The translations under genes and the position numbers were made by a program. A stretch of 64,000 nucleotides of DNA from Bugula neritina (lineage: Eukaryota; Bryozoa; Gymnolaemata; Cheilostomatida; Bugulidae): positions 10,008,251-10,072,250 of the forward strand of contig OZ037773.1 in assembly GCA_964035545.1 (NCBI GenBank), in the 5' to 3' direction. The notes beneath the pieces are model-generated. The model did no database searches, had not been told where the DNA came from, and saw only the letters and a list, made by a program, of their open reading frames with translations. This document shows, in pieces, positions 1 to 17,200 of this stretch (the stretch's first letter is position 1; each line of letters opens with the position of its first letter).

Positions 1-542
1 AATAGTTGAATAACCTGCTTGGTTCAACTCTGAAACAAATCTTATATCAAACCTTCATATTAGCACTAATTTTAATTATTGGCTGCATTTTTATTTTTTA
101 TATATATGTATTGTTGCTGTCACTATGTTCTTTTTAAATTAAGATAAACAATTTATTCAACTTTTTGTAAAATTTGCCTTCAGACTATAAACATCCGTTG
201 CAGAAGCTTGGGTGACTTTTCAGTAACCTTAACTCTCTAATTTTACCCTCGTTACGCTGCAGGGTGTGTGGGTGATCAGCTAATTTCATTGGATAAAACT
301 GTAACGCAATTTTTATTCAAAATTTAATGATTTTTTGCTTGACGTATGTAGTCTTATTTTAATGCAGTGGTATGGTTTAGATAACTGAAACTTTTAGTCA
401 AGGTTATATCCAATCCCACATATTTCAGGCTAAAAAAGTCAATGCTTTCATTAAAATGCATCTAATTTGAAAAGTTTTATTTTTACAGCTATGTTTTTTT
501 ATGCTTATGCAAATTTTTGAAAAGCCTTTTTTACTTGAAGGA

Positions 543-3388
<2,846 letters not shown>

Positions 3389-3389
3389 T

Positions 3390-5228
3390 AGACTGGAAAG
3401 AGAAGTAAATGATCATATTTCGAAGAGTGCACTGATGCATTGTGGGAAGGGGTTTGGATAAACTGTGTATAATAATATAAATATTATATAAATAAGCTTA
3501 CTTGGTGTTTATAGTATTATTGCTCCAATCATTTGCCTGGTTTGTAGAGCGTAGAGCAATTTTTATAAGTTTAATAGTCTGTAGAATGAAATTGTAGTTT
3601 TATGGAATGGTGCAACTTTTAAAGAATATAACATTTTGACAAAATAATAGGATTTTAAAATTATAATATAACTTTTAGATGCAGAAATCAAAAGCATTAA
3701 ATCAAAAGCTACTGTCTGTATTATATATAATGAATTTGTTTATTTATTTTGAGAAATTAGTAAAATATTTGATTTTTTTAACGATTGTTGACGTTATATG
3801 TTGTTTTCCTACACCAATTAATAAAAGGCCAACTTTCTTTACTAGTATATGTATGGCAATATTATGATGAGCTAAAATATAGCAGGTGCATCACATTACA
3901 TATAAGGAAAACATAAAACTGTGCAACATTACGGTATATCTGGGATTCAGCTATACCAACCAGTCAACTTTGTACAAGTAATGCATATTATTTACACAGC
4001 TGCTTATAGAATACCATACCCATGACTGAGTTATCACAAAGGTATTGCCACTGGCCTTTATATAAAGCAGTTTCACCAGATACAAATACAGGTAACTGTC
4101 AATTAGATATGTGCAAGCTTTCATTTTTGAGTTAGAGAAGTGGGAAAACTTAGTTATGTCAAATTCAATTCTAATAGGAGTGCAACATATATGCAATGCC
4201 TTGTGTCAATCACAGAGATTAACAAATTCAACTTTTTATGGAGATATCTGCATGAAGGAATTTATTTATAAGTAAAGAGTAAAAAATTAGAATAATAAAT
4301 CATATATATATTTGCACAATTACAGATATCCCAATGACACATTAGTACCGTTGCAACAGTAACACTGCAAGGCTTTGGAATCTTGCACTTTTATAGCAAA
4401 CACTTATAGGTGAATTGAAAACTTCCATGTCCACATAAAATAGGAAAAAGAGAAAATATATTAGGCAGTACATTCATGATAAAACCACCTTAACACACCA
4501 ACTGACATAACTTGACAGCTGGATACAGATGACAGAGTGTCAGCAAAGGAATGGGATAACAAAATACATTGAAGTGATTCGTAGAAAGTGCTCATGTGAC
4601 TACAAATGTATATCTGCCCCTTAGATAGGCTATAGCTCTAACCCATGGTACTACGAAAGCTCATATTCATTGGTTAGTTACACATTATATAATATAATAT
4701 ATACTAACTGGGCATGCTAAAAAGATAAAAGAATGTAAATTATAAGTTATACCGGAGAGTATTTAGAATATAAATATATATTTAAAATTTTAAGTAAGGA
4801 GATATTCCAAGAACCTACTACTTTGCCAGGAGCGGACAACTCAGACATGGCCTGAGGTAATTCCGTCTACTAAACACCGGCATACCTCTAACCCATCAAC
4901 ACAGATGCATAACGCAAGCACTTAGATATTCTACTTCAACAACCATAAAAATTGAAACAACCGGATAAAAAATTGTTGAAATAAATGACTAAAAAGATAA
5001 TACAATCAATAAAATATGAAAAAAAATTGAAAACAGTAAATAAATTCATTAAATATGTGTACGTCGGATTTGTAGTGCTTGAATGACAACTCCAAAATCT
5101 TCTCATCCAGTCACATCTTTACTAGTGACGTCATCAGTTGTTGTGTGAAGGCATCATCACCAGTTATGGGGTACTATACTGTGACATCATCACATATAGC
5201 AGTTCTGGTGTAAACGTTGCCAGTTAGC
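3390..5228. other. intergenic, probably includes the RFX7 3' UTR
   Basis: No coding exon could be supported on either strand. A minus-strand AATAAA (4261-4266) about 970 nt after the proposed RFX7 stop is a possible poly(A) signal. If the real RFX7 C-terminus is longer, its remaining exons should be sought here. Confidence 0.5.
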
Positions 5229-8200
5229 TCAGCTGAAAAGCGACAAGTAGAATTGTGCGACTATGACAGCTTGTTGACCAACACAGAGCAGCATATAACA
5301 ACACAGAGCAGCGTATAACAACACAGAGCAGCACATAACAACACAGAGCAGCACATAACAACACAGAGCAGCGTATAACAACATGAAGATGGCTTACAAT
5401 TAACATCTTCGAGGGAGAGTCAACACATTAAGAGTTTTCTCTCCTAATAATTGTAGCAGAAAAATACTGACCTCTTATTAGCCTGAGAACCCTCCTCGGG
5501 AATCTTGGGGGAGGTGAGTTGAGTGCCGAGGTTTCTTCTGGCAATGTAGTCGAGGACCTCGTGAGTAGCAGCAGCACCCGACTTGCTTGTGGCCGCCCCA
5601 CCCGTCTTGGACATCTGATTGCACGCAAGACCTGAGGCTACGTTCTCACCGGAATGATTTCTCTTTCTGTGAAAACAGAAGGAGACGAGACTTTGAAACA
5701 TGATCTTCTGCTTAGCCTCAGTTACAAACATATTGAGGTGTTCTATTCAACAACTCACACCACATTTTCTAATTTCTATATCTCTCTTTCCCTTGGGTTA
5801 AATAAAACAAGCAGACAGTCCAAACACCGAAAACAGCAATCAAAACTGAAGAAGGTTATAAATACCCACAGAGCCGGTACAGACCAATCAAAATGCTGAC
5901 AATTTATAGCCTAAGTACCTTTTGCTAAGCGGCTGGGCGGGTGGAGACATGGTGCCGACTAAAGAGCCGTTGAATCTGGCTGGAACTGTTGGGAGATGGC
6001 CTGTAGCCTGGGCACCTGTGTAACTCATGTGGGGCTGTTGTAGGGGGGCGTCGGACACCCCCTGCACATGCTGATGGGTCTGCAGCTCACGACTAGGCGT
6101 GTGCACTGGCCGGAAGTTACCTATAAGAGAACCAGATGTGGTATATCAGAGATAATACAGAAAACATATGCTTTGTGAAAGCCACCAGCAAACTACTTGC
6201 TGTTTCCAAATTAAAATATGGTGGTGGTTCGAATGATTTCAGTTACTGGAGACTTACTCTGCTTTTGCAGTTCTGATTGGGAAACTCATATACTCAATGA
6301 TGGTGCGCGTTCTTTGACTATAGTCTTACTACTCACTGAGTAGAGCAAGCTTTTCTGATAAATAAATTTGCTGCAAAAGTGGAGTTGCCTTTTCTAGATT
6401 GCCAGGAGAGGGAAGACAAATCCCAAATCCACTTTTGCATTGTGGGACTACTATAAAAGGTGTGCTGGGGAGAGCCTTACAGCTAGAAATGCTGGGGGGG
6501 GTTGACTTACCGTTAGGGGTGCTGGGGGGAGAGTTGAGATCAATAGAGGACACGGTGGACATGGGGAGGATAGTGGCAGGAGAGGACACATGGGAGAACT
6601 TGCCAGAGGGTGTTCGTCCCTGAGGAGGCCCAGAGTGGTGTCTAAAACACAAGGTAACAACAGATTATCGTGTGAAACGTGTCCGGGTAGCCAATCAGAG
6701 AAATATCAACTCAATAGTGGAGTTTCCTGGTGAGAAAATTTACAGGCGATCATGTTTATGTGACTCTTGAACAAGTGTAATGTGTTAAAAACATGTTTCT
6801 TTCCCAGACTAAGAGGGTATCTGTGCTCTGATTGGTCGGAATAACTTGCTGGCAGTGTACTAGGGGGATAATGTGCTAGCAGTGTAATACTCCTTAATAC
6901 AGGAGCTCACAACAGCTAGACTGAGTACTTAAGAGCTAGACTGAGTACCTAACAGCTGGACTGAGTACCTAACAGCTAGACTGAGTACCTCACAGCTAGA
7001 CTGAGTACCTAACAGCTGAAGCCACCAACCTGAATCTTTGATTTATCCCGGAAGACAGGCTGCGGTTAGGGCCGGACTTGAGTAGCTCGTAGATGACACT
7101 TCCCGAATTGGAGGAGACATTTGATTGGCTGTGAGGGAAATGTTGAGCAGGAAGCGAAAGCGTGGTCTGTGCCTAGCCAATCAGAAGAAGATAGATAGAT
7201 CAGTTGACTCAAGCTTCATATAACTGAGTGTTTCCAATACTGCACAGGGTTTTGGTTTTAGTTCTGATAACATGTGGTCACAAAGCAATATAAACGATTC
7301 ATGTTAAAACAATTACACAGTACCCGGTACCTGTTTATATAGAGAACACAACTCTTAAATAAACAATGTAATTTGCCAATTAGGCTAGGGCTGGGCATAC
7401 TTACAGAGAGAGGGCGGGCATACTTACAGAAAGAGGGCGGGACTTCTCCACAGTTGTCATGCTGCTAGTGCTCACGTTGCCGTTCTCAGCAGAGGTGTTT
7501 CCCTGGTCAATAATATTGAAGAGTTCACTGATCTCTTCGAGATCCTCGCTATCATTGTGAGCAGAGAGCTCATTGTTACTAGCGTACGGCTGACCAATAG
7601 AGTCCGTGTAGCTGCCGTGTTGCATTGCACCGGCATCCTTGATGGGCATGAACGCGCTGTTGTCGTTGTGACCAAACTCCACCCTCTGGAACTCCGACTC
7701 CTCCTGGGGGAAACTCTGCTGCAGGTGAGCCGGGTAATGGGTGTTGAAAGGTCGCGGCGAGTAGTAGGAACCGTCCTGATAATCTACAAGGGAGGACAAC
7801 TCTAACTCATTCCACAAAGTCTGAGAAGTGCAGGAGGTAATTTAATTTTCTAGAAGCTGGTTATTCTATGCTTCGTTGAAGATATTTTATTCACTTTGTA
7901 TGGATTAAAATTAGCGGGGAGTGAAACAGGGAGTAAATAAAAGGAACAAATATTTTAAACAAAGCTAAAGTCAGAGAAACTTATACAGAAAATTGTTATA
8001 TCTACCTACTCTGTATAACCAATCAGGTTATCTCTACCTACTCTGTATAACCAATCAGGTTATCTCTACCTACTCTGTATAACCAATCACGTTATCTCTA
8101 CCTACTCTGTATAACCAATCAGATTATCTCTACTTACTCTGTATAACCAATCACCAGATGGAACAGAGAGCAGACTGACCTGGAATGACAGGGGTGTTAC

Positions 8201-11200
8201 GGGCAGTGTTGGGGTGACTGAGACACTGGGTAGGGGTACTCGCAGGGGTGTTGCTGCTCATCATCTGCTGAGGAAACTCGAACCCCCTCGTATAGTCGAT
8301 GAGCGGAGTGTTGGGACAGCTCTGGATGATTCGAGGGTCGTATGGCTGGTATCTCATCTGCCCATTCATTGGCTGAGCCACCTGATTTGAGCCATTGTAT
8401 TGGCTGGTCACAGACGTGCTCCTTTCTATTGGGTTACTCTGAAATAACACAACTACTTAAAGTGTTTTTCATTATTGGTGGTTAGGATACATGAAACAGC
8501 AATGGCTACCCTTCAACAAGTGCGTGGAATCTCCACTAAAAGTGCCACAGTTTACAGAAACACCACTTCACAGTTGAACCTGACAAGTTGTTTAAGGAAA
8601 ATAAAAATTCAAGGAATCCTGTAGTTGACAGATTAGCTGTGCCAACAATTTCCTTTCCGTACAGAAATAGACAAGAGAAGACAACTCTACATATAAATCA
8701 TGTTCTAGATCACTCCAGCATTACATTCACACACTTAAGACGTAACATCCTACGTAAGGGATAATTATGTAGCCCGAGTGTGTTACCTGGGAGCTGATGG
8801 CAGTGAGTCTGCTCACTAGACCGCCCCGGCTGTCGGTCAGCAAGCTGCCGTCAAAACTATTGCGGTGGTTGCTGATTGGGTAGAGGGGTTTCTGCACCAC
8901 GATGCCTTCGTTAAAGACTGGGGAGGTGCAGGCCGAGCTGTTCACAGAGACTGCTACAAGATACAGTAGAGGTGTTGCTACAAGACACAGTAGAGGTGTT
9001 GCTACAAGACACAGTAGAGGTGTTGCTACAAGACACAGTAGAGGTGTTGCTACAAGACACAGTAGAGGTGTTGCTATAAGACACAGTAGAGGTGTTGCTA
9101 CAAGATACAGTGAACTAGTAGAAGTGAAGGGGGTGGATCACCGTGGAAAGGGGTGGATGACAAGTCAGGCAGAGGGGAGGATAAAGGCAGTTTGTAGGAC
9201 AGAATTAATGAAGGTGAGGGAAAAACAGGAATTCATAGGTTATTGACAAGAAACTGCATTATATTTAGAAGAGACTTGGTAAAGGAATGAGCTGCAAGAC
9301 CAAGTGCTTAGTCATGATGGGTTTTGCACTGCCAACATCAACATGTTTTGTTATGTTTACAATCTCAGGATGGTAAACAATGACTATATCTCTACTGTCC
9401 CTCACATACAGGCCATTCGCTGACCAACATTTACTGCTATGTACAAGAATAACTATCCAAAGGTCAATAACACCGGCTTGTTTACCACACTTAGAAACCA
9501 AAATATAAAATGTATTTTCAAACAGTGTTTGTGAAAGCCATTAGTAGAGCAGTGAGACAAGGCCTAGTTCTTAGGAAATACCTAGTGTTTGTGTGGGTGT
9601 GAAAACTAACTAAACATTTTTGATAAACATTTAGTTGTAAACAGCAATAGATGTTGGAAACTAGAACTTTTCAACATATCCAAATAGTCAGATACTACTT
9701 TAGAGAAGTGGAAACTTTCTCTTCTAGTGTCACTAATAATCTTATTATTCTTTTCTGAAACTAAATAGTAAACAAAAATTTATTTCAGGACAACTATTTT
9801 TCAGAACTGGGAATTTTATTAAAAAGTTTGTATATACAAATCTCAGGGATGGTGACTATAAACTTGCGTGAGTTTTTTATATATACAGAACTGTTAGATT
9901 CGGTTTTTATAGATAGGAAAAATGTGGTCTGCTAATTTTTTTTTTTCTGAGAATAGTAAATGATTACCATTAAAAATCCTGGCAAGATCCAAGAAGATAA
10001 TTACTGTTTAGATATAAAAAACAACATTGTTGCCCAGTCTGCAAAACAACCTGCTTTTAATGCCAAAATAGACAGTCATTGCCCTTCAGCCTATGCCAAT
10101 GCTGACAGACAGTTAGTTGCCTGTCAACTGTGAACAAGTGTCCCATGTGCAGGATCCTGCAGGTGTGATGTCACCAGATATAAATGACATCACTCAATTT
10201 ACCACCAACCACAGCTATTCACTACCATCAGCTTTTGCATAGATATTTGTGGCGTGGAAGCAGAAATATGTGTCCTAATGCAGGACATGGCAGATTTTAA
10301 ATCGGTTATAGTATTTGGTATTTTTAGTAACTTATAATGTTCACAGAATCAATGATATTTTCAAGTGTATTGTATGGATTTTGTTAAAGTAATAACTAAT
10401 CACCACTTTATAAGACCTCAAGATATGCCAAACTATAGAAAACTGCCCAGTTAGAGGTGTTCTTATTTCAAATGTTTTAAAAGAAATGTGAAATATTTCA
10501 GGTCACCTGTATTGTTATAGCATGTTTACAGAAGAGCACACAGAAAAGCAAACAACGCCCATGTGTTCCCATACATAGTGGGAGCTACACAATGCATGCA
10601 TAGGCTGGCTAAATGCTGTCAATAAGCAGTATCTGACAAACATAGCTGGCTTGTGGACTTTAAATCAGCTTTTTTTGTGTGTCAATGACTTTATTAGCTG
10701 GTAGTTAGAAATGTTGGTTGCTCTGGAATAAATAATTTTTTTTCAAATAAATGATAAGCTAAAAAAAATCCATACTAAATAAAAACATAATTAACAGAGC
10801 TTGGCGATAGCTGGTAAAAACCTCTCCCCCTATAAAACACATCCTGTTGGAAGGAGACCAGCAGAGAGAGAAAGCTAGACTTCCGAGAAATCTCCTTTAG
10901 GAAATGTGTTTTTCAATGACAACACGACAGACAAAACAAGCTGCTGGCGGTAAACAGCTTACTATACACATGGGCGTAAACAATGATCACAATTTACATG
11001 AAAAATAGATGATAAATTTCGAACTTTGGATTTATTTTTTATGAAAAATAGAAAGCTGATGGCTGTGACACGCAATACTTCCACATAGAGTAGACAAACA
11101 ACCAGCAGAATGGAGGAGCCTGGATGTGATGTCTGTAATTGTTTTATGAATTTGTTTATCTGTTGAATTGTGTCACACTGGGTACTGCTATCATCTGATT

Positions 11201-14200
11201 ACGTAACACCACACTTAAGTTGACAATAGATGAGTAGATATGATTCATTGTATTGTGTCAACCAGTAGTAGTTCCAGTATCATAGCTAATTGTAATAATT
11301 ACCATCATCTGATATTCTCTATACTTCTAAACCGAAATGTTTCTCCCTACCTGAACAGGGAGTAAACTTTACTATCTAAAAGGTCAGAAATTTGCAATAT
11401 TCTAAAAGGAACTTTTTTTTTATAAATTGGACTATAGAAAAATAATTAAAAGGCCGAGGAACTGTTGGGCTACATCCAATTCACAATGCCCACCAATAAG
11501 GTTCTCCATATCAATTAGATGATGTTACTGTAAACTAACCCACACTATCTGAAGAGATCAATACTATCTGGAGATATAAACTAACCCACACTATCTGAAG
11601 AGATCAATACTATCTGGATATATAAACTAACCCATACTCTCTGGAGAGATTAATACTATCTGGATATATAAACTAACCCATACTCTCTGGAGAGCTGCGT
11701 CTGCTCCCAGGTGCGCTACACGTCTGCATAGGAACTGGTCTCTGTGAACTGTCGGGGTCTGGCGTGGAGCTGGAACTGTGACTGTATCCCAAGTCGTCTG
11801 TATAGCCTGGCCTACTCACAGCATAGATATCTCTTATGTCATATATTCTACACATCTCTTATGTCATATATTCTACACATCTGTTATGTCACATATTCTA
11901 CACATCTGTTATGTCACATATTCTACACATTTGCTATGTCATATATTCTACACATCTGTTATGTAATATACTCTACACATCTATTATGTCATATATTCTA
12001 CACATCTGTTATGTCATCCTAGCTCTATGATGTCATTTCATGTAAAAGGACACACCCACCTTGAACCCTGCTGCTTGCTTAGTAATTTTTCCCTGAGTTT
12101 TTCTTGCAGTTTGAGCTGAGTTTCTCTGTGCTTGTTCACAGGCTGATTGTCCGCCAACTCTACAAACAGGAAACATATAAACAGGAAGTGCAAGGGAATA
12201 CAGGAGAGGGGTGAAGGGGTTGCTTGACATCACAAATAAAGGTTGGTTCACCTCCAAATAGGATAAAAACAGTGATTATATAATACCCAAGATATGATAT
12301 TGCATATTATGTTACGAAATGTCTGGCTGCGCAAGTAAACACACATTGAATTGGGTAGGTAAGAGTTCATGGATAAAATGATTGAAATTTTACAAAAGGG
12401 AGGGACTCAAGTTGGTTATTAAAAATTGCATTTCAACTTCAAACAGAAAATTGATTAATATATTCGTAGCTAGAGAGGATGTTGCAATTTATTGCTATGA
12501 TATGCCAGCTATACTTGAGTGAAGATCACAGATGGAAAGCGAGAGTTGAAGAGGCTGCCCAGGGCAAGACAAGCACCACATATTCATCTATTAAGTTTTT
12601 AAAGTGTATTTCTAACTTATAATTTCCGCAAAATTTATACACATGATCGTGAACATTTTTGCTTGATTTTATTTGCTTCCTTTCTTTATATTTGAGCAAA
12701 CATGATCTAGAAATTTTCAGTGCAAATGTATAGAATTATCAACTAACATATCAAACCATATGATTTTAACTAAATAGCTCAAAAGAGTAGCCGAAAACTA
12801 TAACTAAATTGACAGAAAAAGTGCAGTTGCTACTTGAGTGTGTGACTAAATACCGTCGGTATCCTTCAGACTGGCTGTGATGGTGAGAGCAGCACACGAC
12901 CTTGTCTGAACGTATCTGTTTCGGAGGAGGTACTTGGCCAGTTCGCCCAGAGACTGCATCTTCCTGCAGAGCACTGTACTCGCCCACTCACACACCAGCG
13001 ACTGGTACGCCTTGCTCAGCTCCTCCGCAGAATATGGGCTCTACAAACAGGCATGGAGTGAGTGAGTAGTGTGAGTGAGTATGGAGTGAGTGAGTATGGA
13101 GTGAGTGAGTAGAGTGAGTGACTATCATGGAGTGAGTGAGTAGAGTGAGTAAGTATGGAGTGAGTGAGTGAGTATGGAGTGAGTGAGTATGGAGTTGAGT
13201 ATGGAGTGAGTGAGTAGAGTGAGTGACTATCATGGAGTGAGTGAGTGAGTATGGAGTGAGTCAGTAGTACGAGTGAGTATGGAATGAGTCAGTAGAGTGA
13301 GTATGGAGTGAGTCAGTAGAGTGAGTATGGAGTGAGTGAGTAGTACGAGTGAGTATGGAGGGGAGGTTCACAACACAGAACGATGTTGCAGAGAATGGTT
13401 GCCTTAAAACTGTACAATAGACGAGTGGCAAAATTAGAGCCAAAACATATTTTTCTCCAAATCTTTCATTGCAAGTGTTTTGGCGAAGACCCTAGTGGGG
13501 GAGAGCTAGACAACTTCCTATATTGACAGCCGTGTATCACAAGGAGTTGGACCTAGATGTGAGATTAAAAAGTGTTTGTAGCCTGCAATTACTACTAGTA
13601 ATAGGTGCTAGTAATAGGTACTAGTAATAGGTACTAGTAATAGGTACTAGTAATAGGTACTAGTAATAACATGTTAGTGTGTGGCGTGTTCATCCATCTG
13701 ACCATCTCCCACTATCAGATGAGATGAACATCAGCTGAGTTTAACACCCACTAATAGAGGGTTACTGTATTGAGTAAACTTACAGGTGTATACTTATACA
13801 GAGCAGTTCTACATAAGCTACATCATACTAGGACACTACAGTTTAAATTGTGCAACAAGATGGTGTTACGATGATTTAGTATCAACATAGAAGACTGTGA
13901 AGAGCTGCTGGAAGATTATTCCAGATGCTACAAGGTGCTACATGCAGACAACCAGGTGCTGCATTATCTGAGCTAAACTTCATCTATAGATGAGAATAAA
14001 CTTACACTAATAAGAGAAGGTAACTCTGAGTAAGAATAATTGGTTGAGGAAAGAACAGGCTACTGCTAGAAGAGTGAAGTTGGCTGTATACTCTGTGAAT
14101 ACAGACAGCAGTGAGCTCACCATTATAGATTTCTGAGTATTATTTTCTGACTTTCTTCTGACTCCAACGTAGCAGTACTTGGAGCTGCCTCTGCTGCCCA

Positions 14201-17200
14201 GTCGTCTGTCCCTCGCATTCGGGAACATCGACTTGAGTATCCGACCAAAGTCAGCGGCGACCAGAGGCTTGTAGTTGTGGTCCTTGCAGTGCTGCCTGCA
14301 ACACGGTAGCACAATATACAATAATATATACATAGTATATACAACAATATACATAGTATATACAACATACCAGCTGGGAATACTGAGTGAATACCGAGTG
14401 GAATACTAGCTGGGAATACTGAGTGGAATACTAGCTGGGAATACTGAGTGGAATACTAGCTGGGAATACTGAGTGAATACTAGCTGGGAATACTGACTCA
14501 TAGTCCGTGTAGACATCACTCTTCTGCACAGGAATCTCTGCCTTCACGTCTTCCTCATAATGGATCTTTAAGAACTCGAATGCTATGACGTGCTCCGGTC
14601 TTGTAGGCCTTCGAATTTGACCTTTCGGCGACCTGACAATTAGAGAAGAGATAAAACTTGAAGATAAGAGCGCAGTCTACAGAACACGCAGTTAGTGTGG
14701 CAAGGAGCTGCGCTGATCACGTGTTTCACTCGAGTGTGTTCACTTCGATACTACAACATGATAGATTATTTCCGACAGACACAGCTCTATGAGATGACAA
14801 TACACAGGTGCCTGGATATTCTGAAGCACTAGCACCAACAAAACAGCTTCAATTCTTGTATCAATTTAATTTGGTGCAGCAATACTTATTAATCTATTAA
14901 TAATAATCATAGCCATGGCAATGCCAGCTGATCTACTGTGCAGCATTGCATACAACTCAGTCATCTGTCAAAACAACATTTTTCCAAAGAACAATAACAT
15001 CTTTCTGTAGGATATCAGAGTACAGCTCACAAAGCAATGGCTACCTGCTGATGCTACAGCCACTTGTCTTAACATACACTTTGATTTAACTATTAAACGG
15101 TTTGGAGATCTACACGAATTCTCCGTCACTTTTTGTCAACTTAGAAAGCTGGAGATTGTAGATACGAATTAGCCAAGCTTTGTGCATCTACTTTCTATGA
15201 ATTATATTGGCAAGTAGCTTTGAATTCTACACAGGAAGCAGCCATAAGGCAACTTAGTCCTCCTGTATCATGAGATTGATTTTATGGCACATATATATAC
15301 AGTAGATTGTCAGTCTCAAGCTTCCCCTAGGCATAGAAGACTAACACTGTGTCATGGAAACAGCAGGCTTATACAGACACTGACTAGTACCAACCACTGA
15401 GCTGAGAGAACAAGCATGAAATCTGTTTGATTATTTACATTGGGAAGGCAGCAAACAGTGCACACTGACATGAAGGATAAAACTCATTACTTGGTGCAGA
15501 GCTGCCAGAATCTGCTGACTTACTTTTCAAAGGGGGTATCGGCAGCCAACGCCTCCATCGCCTTGCCGTTGGTAACAGAACATTGCTTACCTGCAAGAGA
15601 AGACAAGAAGAGCTAATGGTCTGAAAAGAAACTCACATAACACACATCATCAACAGCAGAAACTTATGGTTCGACATTGCGTTTCCATGACTTGCATTAG
15701 GCAAGTGGATGAATTTGTGGTTGCATTTTGTATGAGCTGATGGCTGTGGGTTCATTTAATGCAACTGTTTACAAACATCTAATGAAGAATCCATTCACGT
15801 AATCCAAGCCGCAATGATAAGTTGTATCACAGACTGTATTTTATAGCAAAGAGTTGAATGAATACAGCCACGTAACACATAGCTATGCATATTTACCTAC
15901 CGTATTTAGACTTATTTACCTGCAACACGCTACAAAATCAGGCCTTGTAAGAGTTGAGTGGTATTTTATGTATAAAATATGTTTAGTAGTAGCAGGTTAA
16001 ACAATAAAATATTTTGGTCAAAACAGTTTGTTAATCTTGTGCATTCTATACCAGTTTCTCTTTATTGTTAATAAGAAACATATAAAGGCAAGCGAGTGTA
16101 TATTCTACTGATCAACCAGTCATACAAGAATGAACAATAATAGAAGGCAATGTTCCATCCCCTAAAAGGTGGCTGTGTGATGTTTGGCAAGGAAGCTGTT
16201 TGACTTCTACTTCAACACAGGAAACTGAATCTATCATGAATATAATTTAGAGCCGGATTGTTAGATGTTTATGTTTGTATTGCAAAAGACAACTGCAGTT
16301 GACTGAGTAATCTTTTCAGAGTATATGATAGAGAAACTAAATAATATATATGGAGGGATTACACGTAACTTGCTACTAGTTGTAAAAGAACTTGCTCATT
16401 TGATTTAGAAATGTTAACATTTTCAAGTCGAACTATAAACATTTTACCATACACATACTTGTATGTATGACCAATCAATTTATTTGAAAATGCAATACTA
16501 AAAAAAATGTCAAGAGCTTTTATTCAAGCACAATTTAAAAATTTGGTTTCAACGCAAAAAAACTGATTCCATTTATTTGAAAAGTCCAAACAAAAATCGC
16601 AATAGCCACAAACCAATTTTAAACTTTTTACTTTTACAGTTAATTTTCAACCCGAACACTCCATGCCTCAAAGATTAGCAGTTGGAAAGCTAGTTGACGG
16701 GCATTTCCAGTTGTACTAGTGCATGAGCACTTGCAACTCAGCTTGAACCAAAATGTTATTAGCTTCAGCAATGATTGAGAGATAATCATAATTTAGTGCT
16801 TGACTAATTCAATAGGAGTGTGCATATCAATAACCTAGCCTATGCAACAAGAAAATTTTGAAAACTTGTGTTACTGATTTATCAGTTTAGAGGATTAGTT
16901 TCAATTTACATAAATCGAATAAAAAACCAAATGTCAGTGAGATAGTTTCCATTGTACTTACTCAGCCTTCAGCTGTAATTCAGTGAGTTTAGTGAATTGA
17001 TATGCAAGTTGTAATTTTAATTTAAAACTTTGAAACAATAGCCTACAGGGCGATGCTACCAGCACCACTACAAAGTTTTGAGACTGTTACATACTAGAAG
17101 CAGAATGAAGTCAAACCTAAGGGTATTAGGATAATCTGCATGGGTTAATCCCACATGCCAAGAAAGTTGCAAGATATGCATTGAGAACATGATTATGAGT

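Noticed and set aside
14123-14368. Alternative frame through RFX7 exon 4
   Set aside because: It lacks the RFX motif, which is only present in the overlapping frame used in the model.
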